The translations under genes were made by a program, and so were the position numbers. Of a stretch of DNA of 64,000 nt, positions 32,940-42,122 are shown one piece after another (the first letter of the stretch is position 1; every line of letters starts with the position of its first letter). The notes under the pieces were generated by a model. The model had not been told where the DNA came from and did no database searches. It was given only the letters and a program-made list of their open reading frames with translations. Source of the DNA: Desertibaculum subflavum (GTDB taxonomy: Bacteria; Pseudomonadota; Alphaproteobacteria; Ferrovibrionales; Ferrovibrionaceae); NCBI GenBank assembly GCA_003576705.1, contig QOZS01000004.1, positions 27,610 through 91,609 on the forward strand. The letters are read 5' to 3'.

Positions 32940-33101
32940 GGGTTTGCCCCGTTTTGCGCGATGCGTCTCTCTCCCGCTGCCGCGGATTAGGCCACACGGC
33001 CGAAGGCGCGGCAATGACAGGTGAATTCGGCGTGAGGCACGGTGCCGCATCGATGCGGGACGCTGGACGGCGCCCCCACCCCGGGATATGCCGATAGCAT
33101 C

Positions 33102-33290
33102 ATGGAGAGCTTCCGGACCTTCCTGCAGATGGGCGGCTATGCAGCCTATGTCTGGCCGGCCTATGGCATCGCCGCCGCGGTGCTGGCCGGGCTCGCCATC
33201 GCCTCCTATCGCGGCATGCGCCAGGCCGAGCGCCAGGCGGAGCGCGAGCGGCCCGCGCGGCCGCGGCGCGGTGGCGAGGAGCGGCCATGA
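33102..33290 (+). CDS. ccmD: Haem exporter protein CcmD
   Basis: Small single-span protein (62 residues) that stabilises the CcmABC-CcmE complex. [37 protein letters not shown] is a classical CcmD: GGYAxYVWPAY motif, one TM, then a basic tail ([13 protein letters not shown]). Its stop overlaps the ccmE start. Confidence 0.92.
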   Translation: MESFRTFLQMGGYAAYVWPAYGIAAAVLAGLAIASYRGMRQAERQAERERPARPRRGGEERP

Positions 33291-33733
33291 CCCGGAAGCG
33301 GCGGCGGCTCTATATGCTGGGGGCGGGCGTCGCCGTGCTGGCGGTGGCGACCACTTTGGTCCTGCTCGCGTTCCGGGAGAACCTGGTCTTCTTCTACAGC
33401 CCGACCGACATCGTCGAGAAAGGCGTTGCCCCGAACCAGCGCATCCGCATCGGCGGGCTGGTCGAGGCGGACAGCGTGAAGCGCGACGGGCTGACGACCG
33501 AGTTCCGCGTCACCGACACCGCCAACACCCTGCGTGTGGTCTATACCGGCCTGCTGCCCGACCTGTTCCGCGAAGGCCAGGGCGTGGTGGCGCATGGCAA
33601 GCTGGATTCCGGCGGCCAGTTCGTCGCCGACGAGATCCTGGCCAAGCATGACGAGAACTACATGCCGCCCGAGGTGGCCAGCGCCTTGAAGAAGCAGGAC
33701 CACTGGAAACCAGGCGAGGGTCAGAAACAGTGA
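33287..33733 (+). CDS. ccmE: Haem chaperone CcmE
   Basis: Periplasmic, membrane-anchored haem chaperone (148 residues). One TM ([22 protein letters not shown]) and a beta-barrel domain [32 protein letters not shown]. The haem-attaching His is in [14 protein letters not shown] near residue 122. Four-base overlaps with ccmD and ccmF. Confidence 0.96.
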   Translation: MTRKRRRLYMLGAGVAVLAVATTLVLLAFRENLVFFYSPTDIVEKGVAPNQRIRIGGLVEADSVKRDGLTTEFRVTDTANTLRVVYTGLLPDLFREGQGVVAHGKLDSGGQFVADEILAKHDENYMPPEVASALKKQDHWKPGEGQKQ

Positions 33734-35712
33734 CCGCCGAGCTCGGCCATTTCGCCCTCGTGCTGGCGCTGGCGGTGGCGCTGGTGCAATCGACGCTGCC
33801 GCTGGTCGGCGCCTGGACCGGCAATGTCGCCTGGATGGCACTGGGGCGCACGGCGGCGCTGGCGCAGGCGGCGCTCGCTCTGATCGCCTTCGCCATGCTG
33901 ACCGTCGCCTTCGTCGGCTCCGACTTCTCGGTCGTCAACGTGGCGCAGAACTCGCACTCCCTGAAGCCGATGCTCTACAAGGTCGCCGGCGTCTGGGGCA
34001 ATCACGAGGGCTCGCTCTTGCTCTGGGTGACCATCCTGGCGCTGTTCGGCGCCGCCGTCGCCGTGTTCGGCGGCAACCTGCCGATGAGCCTGCGCGCCCG
34101 CATCCTGTCGGTGCAGGGCATGATCGGCATCGGCTTCCTGCTGTTCATCCTGCTCACCTCGAACCCGTTCCTGCGCCTCGATCCGGCGCCGGTCGACGGC
34201 AACGGGCTGAACCCGCTGCTGCAGGATCCCGGCCTCGCCTTCCATCCGCCGCTGCTCTATCTCGGCTATGTCGGCCTCTCGGTGGCGTTCTCGTTTGCCG
34301 TCGCCGCGCTGATCGAGGGCCGGGTCGACCCGGCCTGGGCCCGCTGGGTGCGCCCCTGGACCCTGGTCGCCTGGTGCTTCCTGACGCTCGGCATCGCCCT
34401 TGGCTCGTACTGGGCCTATTACGAGCTCGGCTGGGGCGGCTGGTGGTTCTGGGACCCGGTCGAGAACGCCTCCTTCATGCCGTGGCTGGCCGCCACCGCG
34501 CTCTTGCATTCGGCGATCGTCGCCGAGAAGCGCGACGCGCTGAAGAGCTGGACCATCCTGCTCGCCATCATCGCCTTCTCGCTGTCGCTGCTCGGCACCT
34601 TCCTGGTGCGCTCCGGCGTGCTCACCTCGGTGCACGCCTTCGCCACCGACCCGGCGCGCGGCGTGTTCATTCTGATCTTCCTCTGCCTGGTGGTCGGCGG
34701 CTCGCTGGCGCTGTACTCCTTCCGCGCCGGCGAGCTGAAGGCGGGCGGCCTGTTCGCGCCGATGAGCCGCGAAGGCGCGCTGGTGCTGAACAACCTCTTG
34801 CTCGCCACGGCGACGGGGAGCGTGCTGCTCGGCACGCTCTATCCGCTGTTCCTCGACGCGATCACGGCTGAGAAGGTCTCGGTCGGCCCGCCCTTCTTCA
34901 ACGCGGTGTTCGTGCCCCTGATGACGCCGCTGGTGGTCGCCATGGCGGTCGGGCCGCTGCTGGCCTGGAAGCGCGGCGATCTGGCCGGCGCGCTACAGCG
35001 GCTGAAATTCGCCTTCGCGGCGGCGGCGATCGCCGTGCTGGCCGGCTGGTGGTGGCTTGCGGACGGGCCGGTGCTGGCCTTGCTCGGGCTCGGCCTGTTC
35101 GCCTGGGTGACGGTCGGCGTGATCGTCGAATGGGCGGAGCGCGTGGGCCTCGGCCGCGTCGCGCTGCGCGACAGCCTGAACCGCGCGCTGAACCTGCCGC
35201 GCGCCGCCTATGGCATGAGCCTCGCCCATCTTGGCATCGCCCTGACGGTGCTCGGCATCACCGCCTCCTCCGCCTGGCAGCGCGAGGTGCTGACCATCCT
35301 GAAGCCGGGCGACAAGGTGGATGTCGGCAGCTACACGCTCACCTTCGAGGGCGCGCGCCAGATGCGCGGGCCGAACTACACCGCGCTGCAGGGCAGCTTC
35401 GCCGTCGCGAAAGGCGGCCAGCATCTCTATGTGCTGCAGCCGGAGACGCGCCGCTTCCCGCAGCCGCCGATGGACACGACCGAGGCGGCGATCGAAAGCA
35501 CGCTCGCCGGCGATCTCTATGTCGTGATCGGCGAGCCGGACGGCAAGGGCGGCTATGCCGCGCGGCTCTACTGGAAGCCGCTCGTCATCTGGATCTGGCT
35601 CGGTGCCGTGGCGATGGCGGCGGGCGGCGTGGTCAGCCTGACCGATCGCCGCCACCGCGTCGGCGCACCGTCGCGCCAGCGCGCCCAGGCCGCGGCGGCG
35701 CCGGCGGAGTGA
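33730..35712 (+). CDS. ccmF: Cytochrome c haem lyase subunit CcmF
   Basis: Large polytopic protein (660 residues) that, with CcmH, ligates haem to apocytochrome c. The signature [19 protein letters not shown] (residues about 235-253) is complete. [40 protein letters not shown] (conserved His) and [16 protein letters not shown] are all present, and the C-terminal periplasmic domain and last TM ([25 protein letters not shown]) are intact. Coupled to ccmE by a four-base overlap. Confidence 0.97.
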   Translation: MTAELGHFALVLALAVALVQSTLPLVGAWTGNVAWMALGRTAALAQAALALIAFAMLTVAFVGSDFSVVNVAQNSHSLKPMLYKVAGVWGNHEGSLLLWVTILALFGAAVAVFGGNLPMSLRARILSVQGMIGIGFLLFILLTSNPFLRLDPAPVDGNGLNPLLQDPGLAFHPPLLYLGYVGLSVAFSFAVAALIEGRVDPAWARWVRPWTLVAWCFLTLGIALGSYWAYYELGWGGWWFWDPVENASFMPWLAATALLHSAIVAEKRDALKSWTILLAIIAFSLSLLGTFLVRSGVLTSVHAFATDPARGVFILIFLCLVVGGSLALYSFRAGELKAGGLFAPMSREGALVLNNLLLATATGSVLLGTLYPLFLDAITAEKVSVGPPFFNAVFVPLMTPLVVAMAVGPLLAWKRGDLAGALQRLKFAFAAAAIAVLAGWWWLADGPVLALLGLGLFAWVTVGVIVEWAERVGLGRVALRDSLNRALNLPRAAYGMSLAHLGIALTVLGITASSAWQREVLTILKPGDKVDVGSYTLTFEGARQMRGPNYTALQGSFAVAKGGQHLYVLQPETRRFPQPPMDTTEAAIESTLAGDLYVVIGEPDGKGGYAARLYWKPLVIWIWLGAVAMAAGGVVSLTDRRHRVGAPSRQRAQAAAAPAE

Positions 35713-35714
35713 GC

Positions 35715-36269
35715 ATGCGCCTCAAGGTCCTGCTGCCGCTGCTGGTCTTCGCGTTGATCGCCGGCGCGCTCTATGCCGGACTGAGCCTGCGCCCGCGCGA
35801 TATCCCTTCGGCGCTGATCGGCAAGCCGGTGCCGGCCTTCGAGCTGCCGCCGGTCCAGGGGCGGAATGCGGGCCTTTCGACGGCCGATCTGACGAAGGGC
35901 GAGCCGTCGCTGGTCAATGTCTTCGCCTCCTGGTGCGCACCATGCCGGATCGAGCATCCGGTCTGGGTCGAGCTTGCGAAGACGAAGGAAGTGCCAATTC
36001 ATGGCCTGAACTGGAAGGACCAGCCGCAGGCGGCGTCGCGCTGGCTGGAGACCTTCGGCGATCCCTATACGCGCACCGGCGCCGACATCTCCGGGCGCGT
36101 CGCCATCGACTGGGGCGTCTACGGCGCGCCGGAAACTTTCGTGGTCGCGGGCGACGGCACCATCATGTGCAAGTACATCTCGGTCGTCACGCGCGAGATG
36201 CTGGATGAGAAGATCCTGCCCATGCTGCGCGACCTGAAGCGCACCGGAAAGACGAGCCGGTCATGCTGA
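35715..36269 (+). CDS. ccmG: Thiol:disulfide interchange protein CcmG/DsbE
   Basis: Membrane-anchored thioredoxin that reduces the haem-binding cysteines of apocytochrome c (184 residues). N-terminal TM (LKVLLPLLVFALIAGALYAGL), then a thioredoxin fold with active site NVFASWCAPCRIEHPVW and GVYGAPETFVV, the cis-Pro region. ATG 35715 lies three bases after the ccmF stop; GTG 35709 in a GTGA overlap is an alternative. The tail TGKTSRSC extends the family's usual end slightly. Confidence 0.94.
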   Translation: MRLKVLLPLLVFALIAGALYAGLSLRPRDIPSALIGKPVPAFELPPVQGRNAGLSTADLTKGEPSLVNVFASWCAPCRIEHPVWVELAKTKEVPIHGLNWKDQPQAASRWLETFGDPYTRTGADISGRVAIDWGVYGAPETFVVAGDGTIMCKYISVVTREMLDEKILPMLRDLKRTGKTSRSC

Positions 36270-36850
36270 GGCGGTTGTTTTCCTCTCCTCCCCCGTCGCC
36301 AGACGGGGGAGGCCGGGAGGGGGTTTGCCGCCGACGCCGGCGCGGGCGGCCTAACCCCCACCCAGCCCTCCCCCGTCCTTCGGCCGGGGGAGGGTTCAAG
36401 GGCGCGTTTCTCGCTCTCCTTCTGCTCGCCGCGCCCGCCTTCGCCATCGGCGTCGACGAACCGCTGCCGGATCCGGCCCAGGAGCTGCGCGCGCGCGAGA
36501 TTGCCAAGTCGCTGCGCTGCCTGGTCTGCCAGAACCAGTCGATCGAGGATTCCAACGCGCCGCTGGCCAAGGATCTGCGCCGCATTGTGCGCGAGCGCAT
36601 CGAGGCCGGCGACAGCGATGCCAAGGTGCAGGACTATGTCGTGGCGCGCTATGGCGACTGGGTGCTGCTGAAGCCGCCGTTCAATGCGCGCACCGCGGCC
36701 TTGTGGATCGGGCCGTTCGCCCTGCTGGGCTTGGCCGGTATCGGCGTCGCCGTCTACTACCGCCGCCTGGCGACCGCCGCCAAGGCCGAGGCGCCGCCGC
36801 CGCTGACGGCGGAAGAGCGGGCGCGGCTCGACCGGCTGGTTTCGGACTAG
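36263..36850 (+). CDS. ccmH: Cytochrome c maturation protein CcmH with repeat-encoded N-terminal insert
   Basis: Membrane-anchored reductant of apocytochrome c (195 residues). The mature domain is normal: ELRAREIAKSLRCLVCQNQSIEDSNAPLAKDLR with the CxxC redox motif (RCLVCQ), then VARYGDWVLLKPPFN and a C-terminal TM (WIGPFALLGLAGIGVAVYY). The N-terminus is odd: MLRRLF is followed by about 40 Pro/Arg/Gly-rich residues (8-46), encoded by the palindromic repeat, before the hydrophobic AFLALLLLAAPAFA (48-61). No other ATG, GTG or TTG follows the repeat before that core, so translation must read through it. The repeat thus seems to have entered the signal peptide between its n- and h-regions. The start overlaps the ccmG stop. 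Confidence 0.9.
   Translation: MLRRLFSSPPPSPDGGGREGVCRRRRRGRPNPHPALPRPSAGGGFKGAFLALLLLAAPAFAIGVDEPLPDPAQELRAREIAKSLRCLVCQNQSIEDSNAPLAKDLRRIVRERIEAGDSDAKVQDYVVARYGDWVLLKPPFNARTAALWIGPFALLGLAGIGVAVYYRRLATAAKAEAPPPLTAEERARLDRLVSD
36285..36394. repeat. C/G-rich double-hairpin palindromic repeat, copy 2, inside ccmH
   Basis: About 110 bp. Left hairpin CCTCCCCCGTC (36287-36297) with GACGGGGGAGG (36302-36312), a perfect 11-bp stem with a 4-base loop. The centre has GGGAGGGGGTTT facing AACCCCCACCC. Right hairpin CCCTCCCCCG (36366-36375) with CGGGGGAGGG (36385-36394). Its right arm is identical to copy 1. It is read in frame, without a stop, as part of ccmH. Confidence 0.85.
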
Positions 36851-36852
36851 CG

Positions 36853-38670
36853 ATGCTCTGGATCCTGCTCGGCCTTATCACCGCCGCGGTGCTGGCGCTG
36901 CTGCTCTGGCCGCTCCTGAAGCCGCCCGCGGCCGGCGCGGCCCGCGCACGCCACGATATCGAGGTCTATCGCGACCAGTTGAAGGAGATCGAGACCGAGC
37001 GCGCGCGCGGCAATCTCGGGCCTGCCGAGGCCGAGGCGGCGAAGCGCGAGATCGAGCGCCGGCTGCTCCGGGCCGGCGACGAGCGCGAGACGCGCGCGAT
37101 CCCCCGCGCCGCCGCCACCACCGCACTGGCCGTCGCGGTCGCCGTGCCGATCGGTGCCGTCGCGCTCTATCTCAAGCTCGGCCAGCCGGCGATTCCGGCG
37201 CAGCCGCTGGCGAGCCGCGCGCTGCCGCAAGCGGAAGTCGCGGCGCGAAGCGAGGCCGGCAACATCGCCGAGATGGCGGCGAAGCTCGCTGACCGGCTGA
37301 AGGAGAATCCGAACGACCTGCAGGGCTGGATGCTGCTCGGCCGCTCCTACATGCAGACCGAGCGCTTCGACGATGCGGCCAGGGCCTATGCGCGCGCCGC
37401 CGAGATCGCGCCGGAGCACATCGATGCCCGCATGGGCGCGGCGGAAAGCCAGGTCTATGCGGCGCAGGGCGTCGTCACGCCGAAGGCGGCGGAAGCTTTC
37501 GAGGTCCTGCTGAAACTCGACCCGAAACATCCCGGCGCGCGCTACTACCTCGCCTTGGCACGCGGCCAGGCGGGCGACATGCGCGCCGCCTTCGACGGCT
37601 GGAAGGCGCTGGCCGCCGACAGCGCGCCCGACGCACCCTGGCAACCGGCGCTGCAGGCGCGGCTTCGCGAAGCGGCGGCGGCGCTGAAAATCGATCTCGC
37701 CGAGGCGCTGCCGCCATCGCCGGCGCCACGCGGACCGACGCCGGAGCAGATGCAGGCGGCGGCCGGCATGTCGGCCGAGGACCGCAACGCGATGATCCGC
37801 GGCATGGTGGAGAGCCTGGCCGAGCGGCTGAAGGACAACCCGAACGACGCCGAGGGCTGGGCGAGGCTCGCCCGCTCCTACGAGGTGCTGGGCGAGGCCG
37901 AGAAAGCGAAGGACGCGCGAACGAAAGCCGAAGCGGCCGCGAAGGCGCCGCCCGCCGCGCCACCGCGCGGGCCGAGCCAGGAGCAGATGCAGGCCGCCGC
38001 CAAGATGGCGCCGGAAGAGCGCCAGGCGATGATCCGCGGCATGGTCGACAGCCTGGCGGCGCGGTTGCAGGAGAACCCGAACGACCGCGAGGGCTGGGTG
38101 CGCCTCGCCCGCTCCTACGAGGTGCTGAACGAACCGGCGAAGGCGAAGGATGCCTGGGCGCGGGCCGAGGCGCTGGCGACCGGCGCGGCCCCGCCCCCGC
38201 CCGCGCCGCGCGACCCGCTCTCCGCCGGGCAGCGGGCGGAGATGACGCGGCTGGTCGAACGTCTAGAGACGCGCCTCAAGGCCGAGCCGGGCGACGCGGA
38301 GGGCTGGACCCGTCTCGGTCAGGCACGGGCAATGCTGGGCCAGCCGAAGCAGGCGCGCGCCGCCTTCGCCGAGGCACTGAAGCTGAAGCCGAACGATGTC
38401 GAGCTGCTGATCGACCATGCCGGCGCGGTGCTGGACGACGAAGGCTCCATCGGCCCGATCCCGCCCGAGGCGGATGCGATCTTCCGCAAGGTGCTGGCGC
38501 TGGCGCCGGAGAACCTCGACGCGCTCTGGTATGTCGGCGTGTCGGAGCTGCAGGCCGGCCGCCGCGACGTCGCGCTGGTCTATTGGGAGCGCCTGCTCGG
38601 CAAGCTCGATCCCGGCAGCGCAGAGGCGGCGCAGGTCAAGGAAGCGATCGAGCGCGCGAGGAAGCGCTAA
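36853..38670 (+). CDS. ccmI: Cytochrome c maturation TPR protein CcmI, with duplicated segment
   Basis: Apocytochrome c chaperone (605 residues). The N-terminal half is standard: TM1 (LWILLGLITAAVLALLLWPLL), cytoplasmic VYRDQLKEIETERARGNLGPAEAEAAKREIERRLL, TM2 (TTALAVAVAVPIGAVALYLKL), then periplasmic TPRs (NPNDLQGWMLLGRSYMQTERFDDAARAY). The C-terminal region contains an exact-period tandem repeat: residues about 291-356 and 371-435 (PRGPxxEQMQAAA, MIRGMV, SLA, NPND, GW, RLARSYEVL) are about three quarters identical, 240 bases apart, with related units before and after. This makes the protein longer than the usual 350-450 residues. Its stop overlaps that of the convergent gene. Confidence 0.92.
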   Translation: MLWILLGLITAAVLALLLWPLLKPPAAGAARARHDIEVYRDQLKEIETERARGNLGPAEAEAAKREIERRLLRAGDERETRAIPRAAATTALAVAVAVPIGAVALYLKLGQPAIPAQPLASRALPQAEVAARSEAGNIAEMAAKLADRLKENPNDLQGWMLLGRSYMQTERFDDAARAYARAAEIAPEHIDARMGAAESQVYAAQGVVTPKAAEAFEVLLKLDPKHPGARYYLALARGQAGDMRAAFDGWKALAADSAPDAPWQPALQARLREAAAALKIDLAEALPPSPAPRGPTPEQMQAAAGMSAEDRNAMIRGMVESLAERLKDNPNDAEGWARLARSYEVLGEAEKAKDARTKAEAAAKAPPAAPPRGPSQEQMQAAAKMAPEERQAMIRGMVDSLAARLQENPNDREGWVRLARSYEVLNEPAKAKDAWARAEALATGAAPPPPAPRDPLSAGQRAEMTRLVERLETRLKAEPGDAEGWTRLGQARAMLGQPKQARAAFAEALKLKPNDVELLIDHAGAVLDDEGSIGPIPPEADAIFRKVLALAPENLDALWYVGVSELQAGRRDVALVYWERLLGKLDPGSAEAAQVKEAIERARKR

Positions 38671-39845
38671 CTATATTCCTTCGTCAACAGCGCGCCGATA
38701 CGGTCGTTCTGGATCTCGGTCGAGCCGTCGACATAATTGGCGACGCGGCCGCAGAGGATGTGACGGCCGATCGGGTAGATGTCCTTGAGCCCCTCCGCGC
38801 CCATCGCCTGCATGCAATCGGCGAGGCGCGGCACGATCATCTCGGAGGCGAACTTCTTCGCCTGCGCCGCGGCCAGCACCGCATCGGCCTCGCCGTCGAT
38901 CAGCGCCGCGGCGCGGTCGCAGAGCAGGCGCGCGGCCTCCAGGTCGGTCGCGGCATCGGCGAGCTTCCAGCGCCAGCCCTGATGCTCGATCAGCTTCTGG
39001 CCGAAGGTCCGCCGCGCCTCACCGTGGCGGATCGCCAGGCGCAGGCTCTCCTCGAGCATGCCGCAGGCCATCGCGGCGACATAGGTGCGGGCGCCGTTGA
39101 TGCCGCCGAGCGCATGCTTGAAGGCCTCGCCCGGGCCGTACTGCACATCGGCATCGGCAACGAAATAGTCCTTCAGCACGAAGCCGCCGGCGCCGATCGC
39201 ATGTGCGCCGGCGAGCTCGAAGGCGGGGCGGCGCTCGAAGCCGGGCTTGGAGGCCTCGACGATGAAGCTGGCGATGCCGCGCCAGCCCTTGGCGGGATCG
39301 GTCTGCGCATAGGTGACGATCACCTCGGCATTGGCGGCGTTGGTGATCCAGGCCTTCTCGCCGTTCAGCACCCAGCCGCCATCGACGCGCCTTGCCTGCG
39401 TCGCAATGGCGGCAAAGTCGCTGCCGGCGCCGGGCTCGGTCAGGCCGGCGCAGCCCAGGATCTCTCCGCTCAGCAGGCGCGGCAGAAGGCGTTCGCGCGG
39501 GCTCGCCGGGCCGGTCTTGGCCAGCCGCTCGGCCGAGTTATGCGTGTTGATCAGCGCGAAGGCGAAGGCCATGTCGTGGCGCGACAGCACCTCCGCCACG
39601 TGCATCTTGCAGGCGAAGGAGAAGCCGAGGCCGCCCTGCTGCACGGGCACCTGGATGCGCACGAGGCCGAGCGTCGCCGCCTTGCGGATCGCCTCCAGCG
39701 GCTGGCGCCGTTCGCGCTCCCACCGGTTGGCATTCGACGCGACTTCGGTCCGCCCGAATTCTTCCGCCGCGGCGACGAGGTTGCGCTCGGCGGCGCTCAG
39801 CATGGTGCGATTGCGGTTCATCTCCCCGACTTTCTTTTCGGCCAC
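38667..39845 (-). CDS. Acyl-CoA dehydrogenase family protein (Asp at the catalytic position)
   Basis: ACAD-fold flavoenzyme of 392 residues. The middle-domain motif CAGLTEPGAGSDFAAIATQARRVDGGWVLNGEKAWITNAANAEV and the C-terminal GARTYVAAMACGMLEESLRLAIRHGEARRTFGQKLIEHQGWRWKLAD are typical. Near the end NYVDGSTEIQNDRIG has Asp where most family members have the catalytic Glu of YEGTxEIQ, so catalysis may differ or use another base. GTG 39845 directly follows the cyclase stop; ATG 39821 is an alternative. Stops of this gene and ccmI overlap. Confidence 0.86.
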   Translation of the reverse strand: MAEKKVGEMNRNRTMLSAAERNLVAAAEEFGRTEVASNANRWERERRQPLEAIRKAATLGLVRIQVPVQQGGLGFSFACKMHVAEVLSRHDMAFAFALINTHNSAERLAKTGPASPRERLLPRLLSGEILGCAGLTEPGAGSDFAAIATQARRVDGGWVLNGEKAWITNAANAEVIVTYAQTDPAKGWRGIASFIVEASKPGFERRPAFELAGAHAIGAGGFVLKDYFVADADVQYGPGEAFKHALGGINGARTYVAAMACGMLEESLRLAIRHGEARRTFGQKLIEHQGWRWKLADAATDLEAARLLCDRAAALIDGEADAVLAAAQAKKFASEMIVPRLADCMQAMGAEGLKDIYPIGRHILCGRVANYVDGSTEIQNDRIGALLTKEYS

Positions 39846-42122
39846 TCACTTCTCGGTCGCGACGAAGACCCCGTCCCAGCCGGCAGCCGGCGGGTTCGCC
39901 TCGAAATGCATGATGCGCTCTTCATAGAGATCATAGAGCTCGAGCAGGCGCGGCTCCATCGCCCGCGCACGCGAGATGGCGCGGCGCGCCGTCGGCCAGT
40001 CCTGCGCGCGATAGGCGGCGATGGCATGGCCGTGCTCCTCGGCCAGGGCCCGGAAAGCGTCGCTCGCGCGCATCTCGGGCCCGCCCAGCACGGTGTAGAT
40101 CGTCACCGCCTCCTGCTTGCCTTTGACGGCGATCCGGTCGAGCTCGAGATGGGCATGATCGGGCGCGAGCGCGCGCGTCCGCTCGCCGATCACGATGGCG
40201 ACGCCATAGGTCTTCGACTGGCCCTCGAGGCGCGAAGCGAGGTTCACGGCGTCGCCCATCACGGTGTAGCTGAGCCGCTTTTCCGAACCCATGTTCCCGA
40301 CCACCACGTCGCCGGTGTTGAGGCCGATGCCGACATTGAGCGGCGCATGGATGCGCCCCTCGGCCCTGGCCTCCGCCTCCAGCTCGTCGTTCAACGCGGC
40401 GAGGCGCGCCAGCATGGCAAGCGCGGTGTCGCAGGCATTGGCGGCATGCGCCGGATCGTCGAGCGGGGCGTTCCAGAACGCCATGATGCAGTCGCCGATA
40501 TACTTGTCGATGGTGCCGCCCTGCGCCTCGATGATGTTGGTCATCGGCGTCAGGAAGCGGTTGATCAGATGGGTCAGCCCTTGCGGATTGCTCTTGAACC
40601 GCTCCGATATGGTGGTGAAGCCGCGGATGTCGGAGAACAAGATGGTCATGTCGCGGGTCTGCCCGCCGAGCCGCAACAGCTCGGGATGCTCGGCGATCTG
40701 CTCCACCACCGCCGGCGAGAGATACTGGCCGAAGGCGGCGCGCACCTGGCGCTTCTCCGCCTCGGTGCGGAGATAGCCGGTCAGCGAGCCGGAGAGATAG
40801 ACGGCGAAGGCGGCAAAGCCCGGCGTGACCGGATCGAACAGCCAGCGCCATTCGATATAGGCGAACCACGAGATCGCGAAAGTGCCGATGATGGCGGTGG
40901 CGCCGACCACGGCGGAGGCGAGCGCGCCGGCGGTGCCGAGCAGCGCAATGGTGACGATGCCGAGCACCAGCACGAACAGCCATTCGACCCCGTCGGCCCA
41001 ATCGGGGCGGTCGAGATAATGCTCGAGCAGCATCTGCTCCAGCGCATTGGCATGCGCCTCAACCCCCGGCATCGCTGGGTTGAGCGGCGAGGGCCTGAGA
41101 TCGCGCAGGCCCGAGGCCGAGGTGCCGATCAGAACGATGGCGCCTTCCACCTCCTTGCCGTCGTAATCGGGCTGCAGCACCTTCCAGGCCGGCACGTAGC
41201 GCCGCGCCACCGGCGGCGTGAAATGCAGGATGATCTGGCCGAACCGGTCGGTCGGCACGAAGGTCTGGCCGATATTGACGCTGACCACGCCGGTGCGCTC
41301 GCCGAAGGCAAGCTCGCCGCTGCTGCCGGAGGACTTGATGCGGTAGGTCTTGGCGCCTTGCGCGACGCGCAGCGCCTCCGTCGACAAGGCTGGCTGGAAC
41401 TGGCTCTTTTCCAATGGCCCGGAGGTACAGCCGTGCCGCTCCGGATTGTAGGCGAGGAGCAGCGGAATGCGCCGCACCACCAGTTCGGTGCCGGGGCTGA
41501 AGCTGAAGGTGCCGTTGCCGGCCGCGGCCTTCTCCAGCGGGGCCAAATTCACGACCGAGCCTTCGAAGCAGTGCAGGAAGAGGCGCGGGTCGTCGCCGCC
41601 GAAGGCGACCGAGGCGCGCGTGCCGGGCGGCGTCCCGCCGGGATCGGTCTTCAGCACGAAGCCGGTGACGACATTGCCGGACTGGGCGATGACATCGGCC
41701 AGCACGGCATCATGGTCCGGCACCTGTGCGAGCGCCGGTGCAAGCTGCTTCCCGTCGGCGAGGCCGGACCACAGCTTCAGCATGCCGGCCGGGCTGGTGC
41801 GGTCGGGCTCGGCGAAGACGATGTCGAAGGCGATGACGGCGGCGCCGGCATTGGCGAGGTTCGCCACCAGCTCCGCGACGACGGTGCGCGGCCAGGGCCA
41901 TTGCTGGCCGGTGCGGGCCAAGGTCTCGTCGTCGATGTCGACGATGCGCACCGGCACGTCCTGGTAAACGCGCGGGGCGAGCCGCTGGTACTGGTCGAAC
42001 ACGCCCTGGCGCACGCGCTCGATCAGGTCGCCGGGATCGGACTGGCGCCAGGTCAGCGCCAGCACCAGGACCAGCGCCGGCAGGATCGTGGTCGCGAAGT
42101 GGCGCTTCAGCCCCCGCATCAT
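39846..42122 (-). CDS. CHASE2-domain adenylate/guanylate cyclase
   Basis: Membrane receptor cyclase of 758 residues. N-terminal TM, a periplasmic CHASE2 sensor domain (about 30-345: DVPVRIVDIDDETLARTGQQWPWPRTVVAELVANLANAGAAVIAFDIVFAEPD is its hallmark), three TMs (about 365-455), then a class III catalytic domain (about 480-660). The metal Asp is in TILFSDIRGFTTISE, the second in IDKYIGDCIMAFWNAP, and the transition-state/base-recognition part is GDVVVGNMGSEKRLSYTVMGDAVNLASRLE. Length and architecture match class IIIb cyclases, which make cAMP. The start overlaps the comEC stop (ATGATG). The signal sensed is unknown. Confidence 0.93.
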   Translation of the reverse strand: MMRGLKRHFATTILPALVLVLALTWRQSDPGDLIERVRQGVFDQYQRLAPRVYQDVPVRIVDIDDETLARTGQQWPWPRTVVAELVANLANAGAAVIAFDIVFAEPDRTSPAGMLKLWSGLADGKQLAPALAQVPDHDAVLADVIAQSGNVVTGFVLKTDPGGTPPGTRASVAFGGDDPRLFLHCFEGSVVNLAPLEKAAAGNGTFSFSPGTELVVRRIPLLLAYNPERHGCTSGPLEKSQFQPALSTEALRVAQGAKTYRIKSSGSSGELAFGERTGVVSVNIGQTFVPTDRFGQIILHFTPPVARRYVPAWKVLQPDYDGKEVEGAIVLIGTSASGLRDLRPSPLNPAMPGVEAHANALEQMLLEHYLDRPDWADGVEWLFVLVLGIVTIALLGTAGALASAVVGATAIIGTFAISWFAYIEWRWLFDPVTPGFAAFAVYLSGSLTGYLRTEAEKRQVRAAFGQYLSPAVVEQIAEHPELLRLGGQTRDMTILFSDIRGFTTISERFKSNPQGLTHLINRFLTPMTNIIEAQGGTIDKYIGDCIMAFWNAPLDDPAHAANACDTALAMLARLAALNDELEAEARAEGRIHAPLNVGIGLNTGDVVVGNMGSEKRLSYTVMGDAVNLASRLEGQSKTYGVAIVIGERTRALAPDHAHLELDRIAVKGKQEAVTIYTVLGGPEMRASDAFRALAEEHGHAIAAYRAQDWPTARRAISRARAMEPRLLELYDLYEERIMHFEANPPAAGWDGVFVATEK

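Noticed and set aside
28383..36394. The C/G-rich repeats as a CRISPR array or as ordinary Rho-independent terminators
   Set aside because: Only two copies 8 kb apart, no regular spacers, no cas genes. The hairpins have no T-tract except a short TTTTT in copy 1, and copy 2 lies inside a coding frame.
36395..36850. A shorter CcmH starting after the repeat
   Set aside because: There is no ATG, GTG or TTG in frame between the end of the repeat and the hydrophobic core, so a downstream start would lose the signal peptide.
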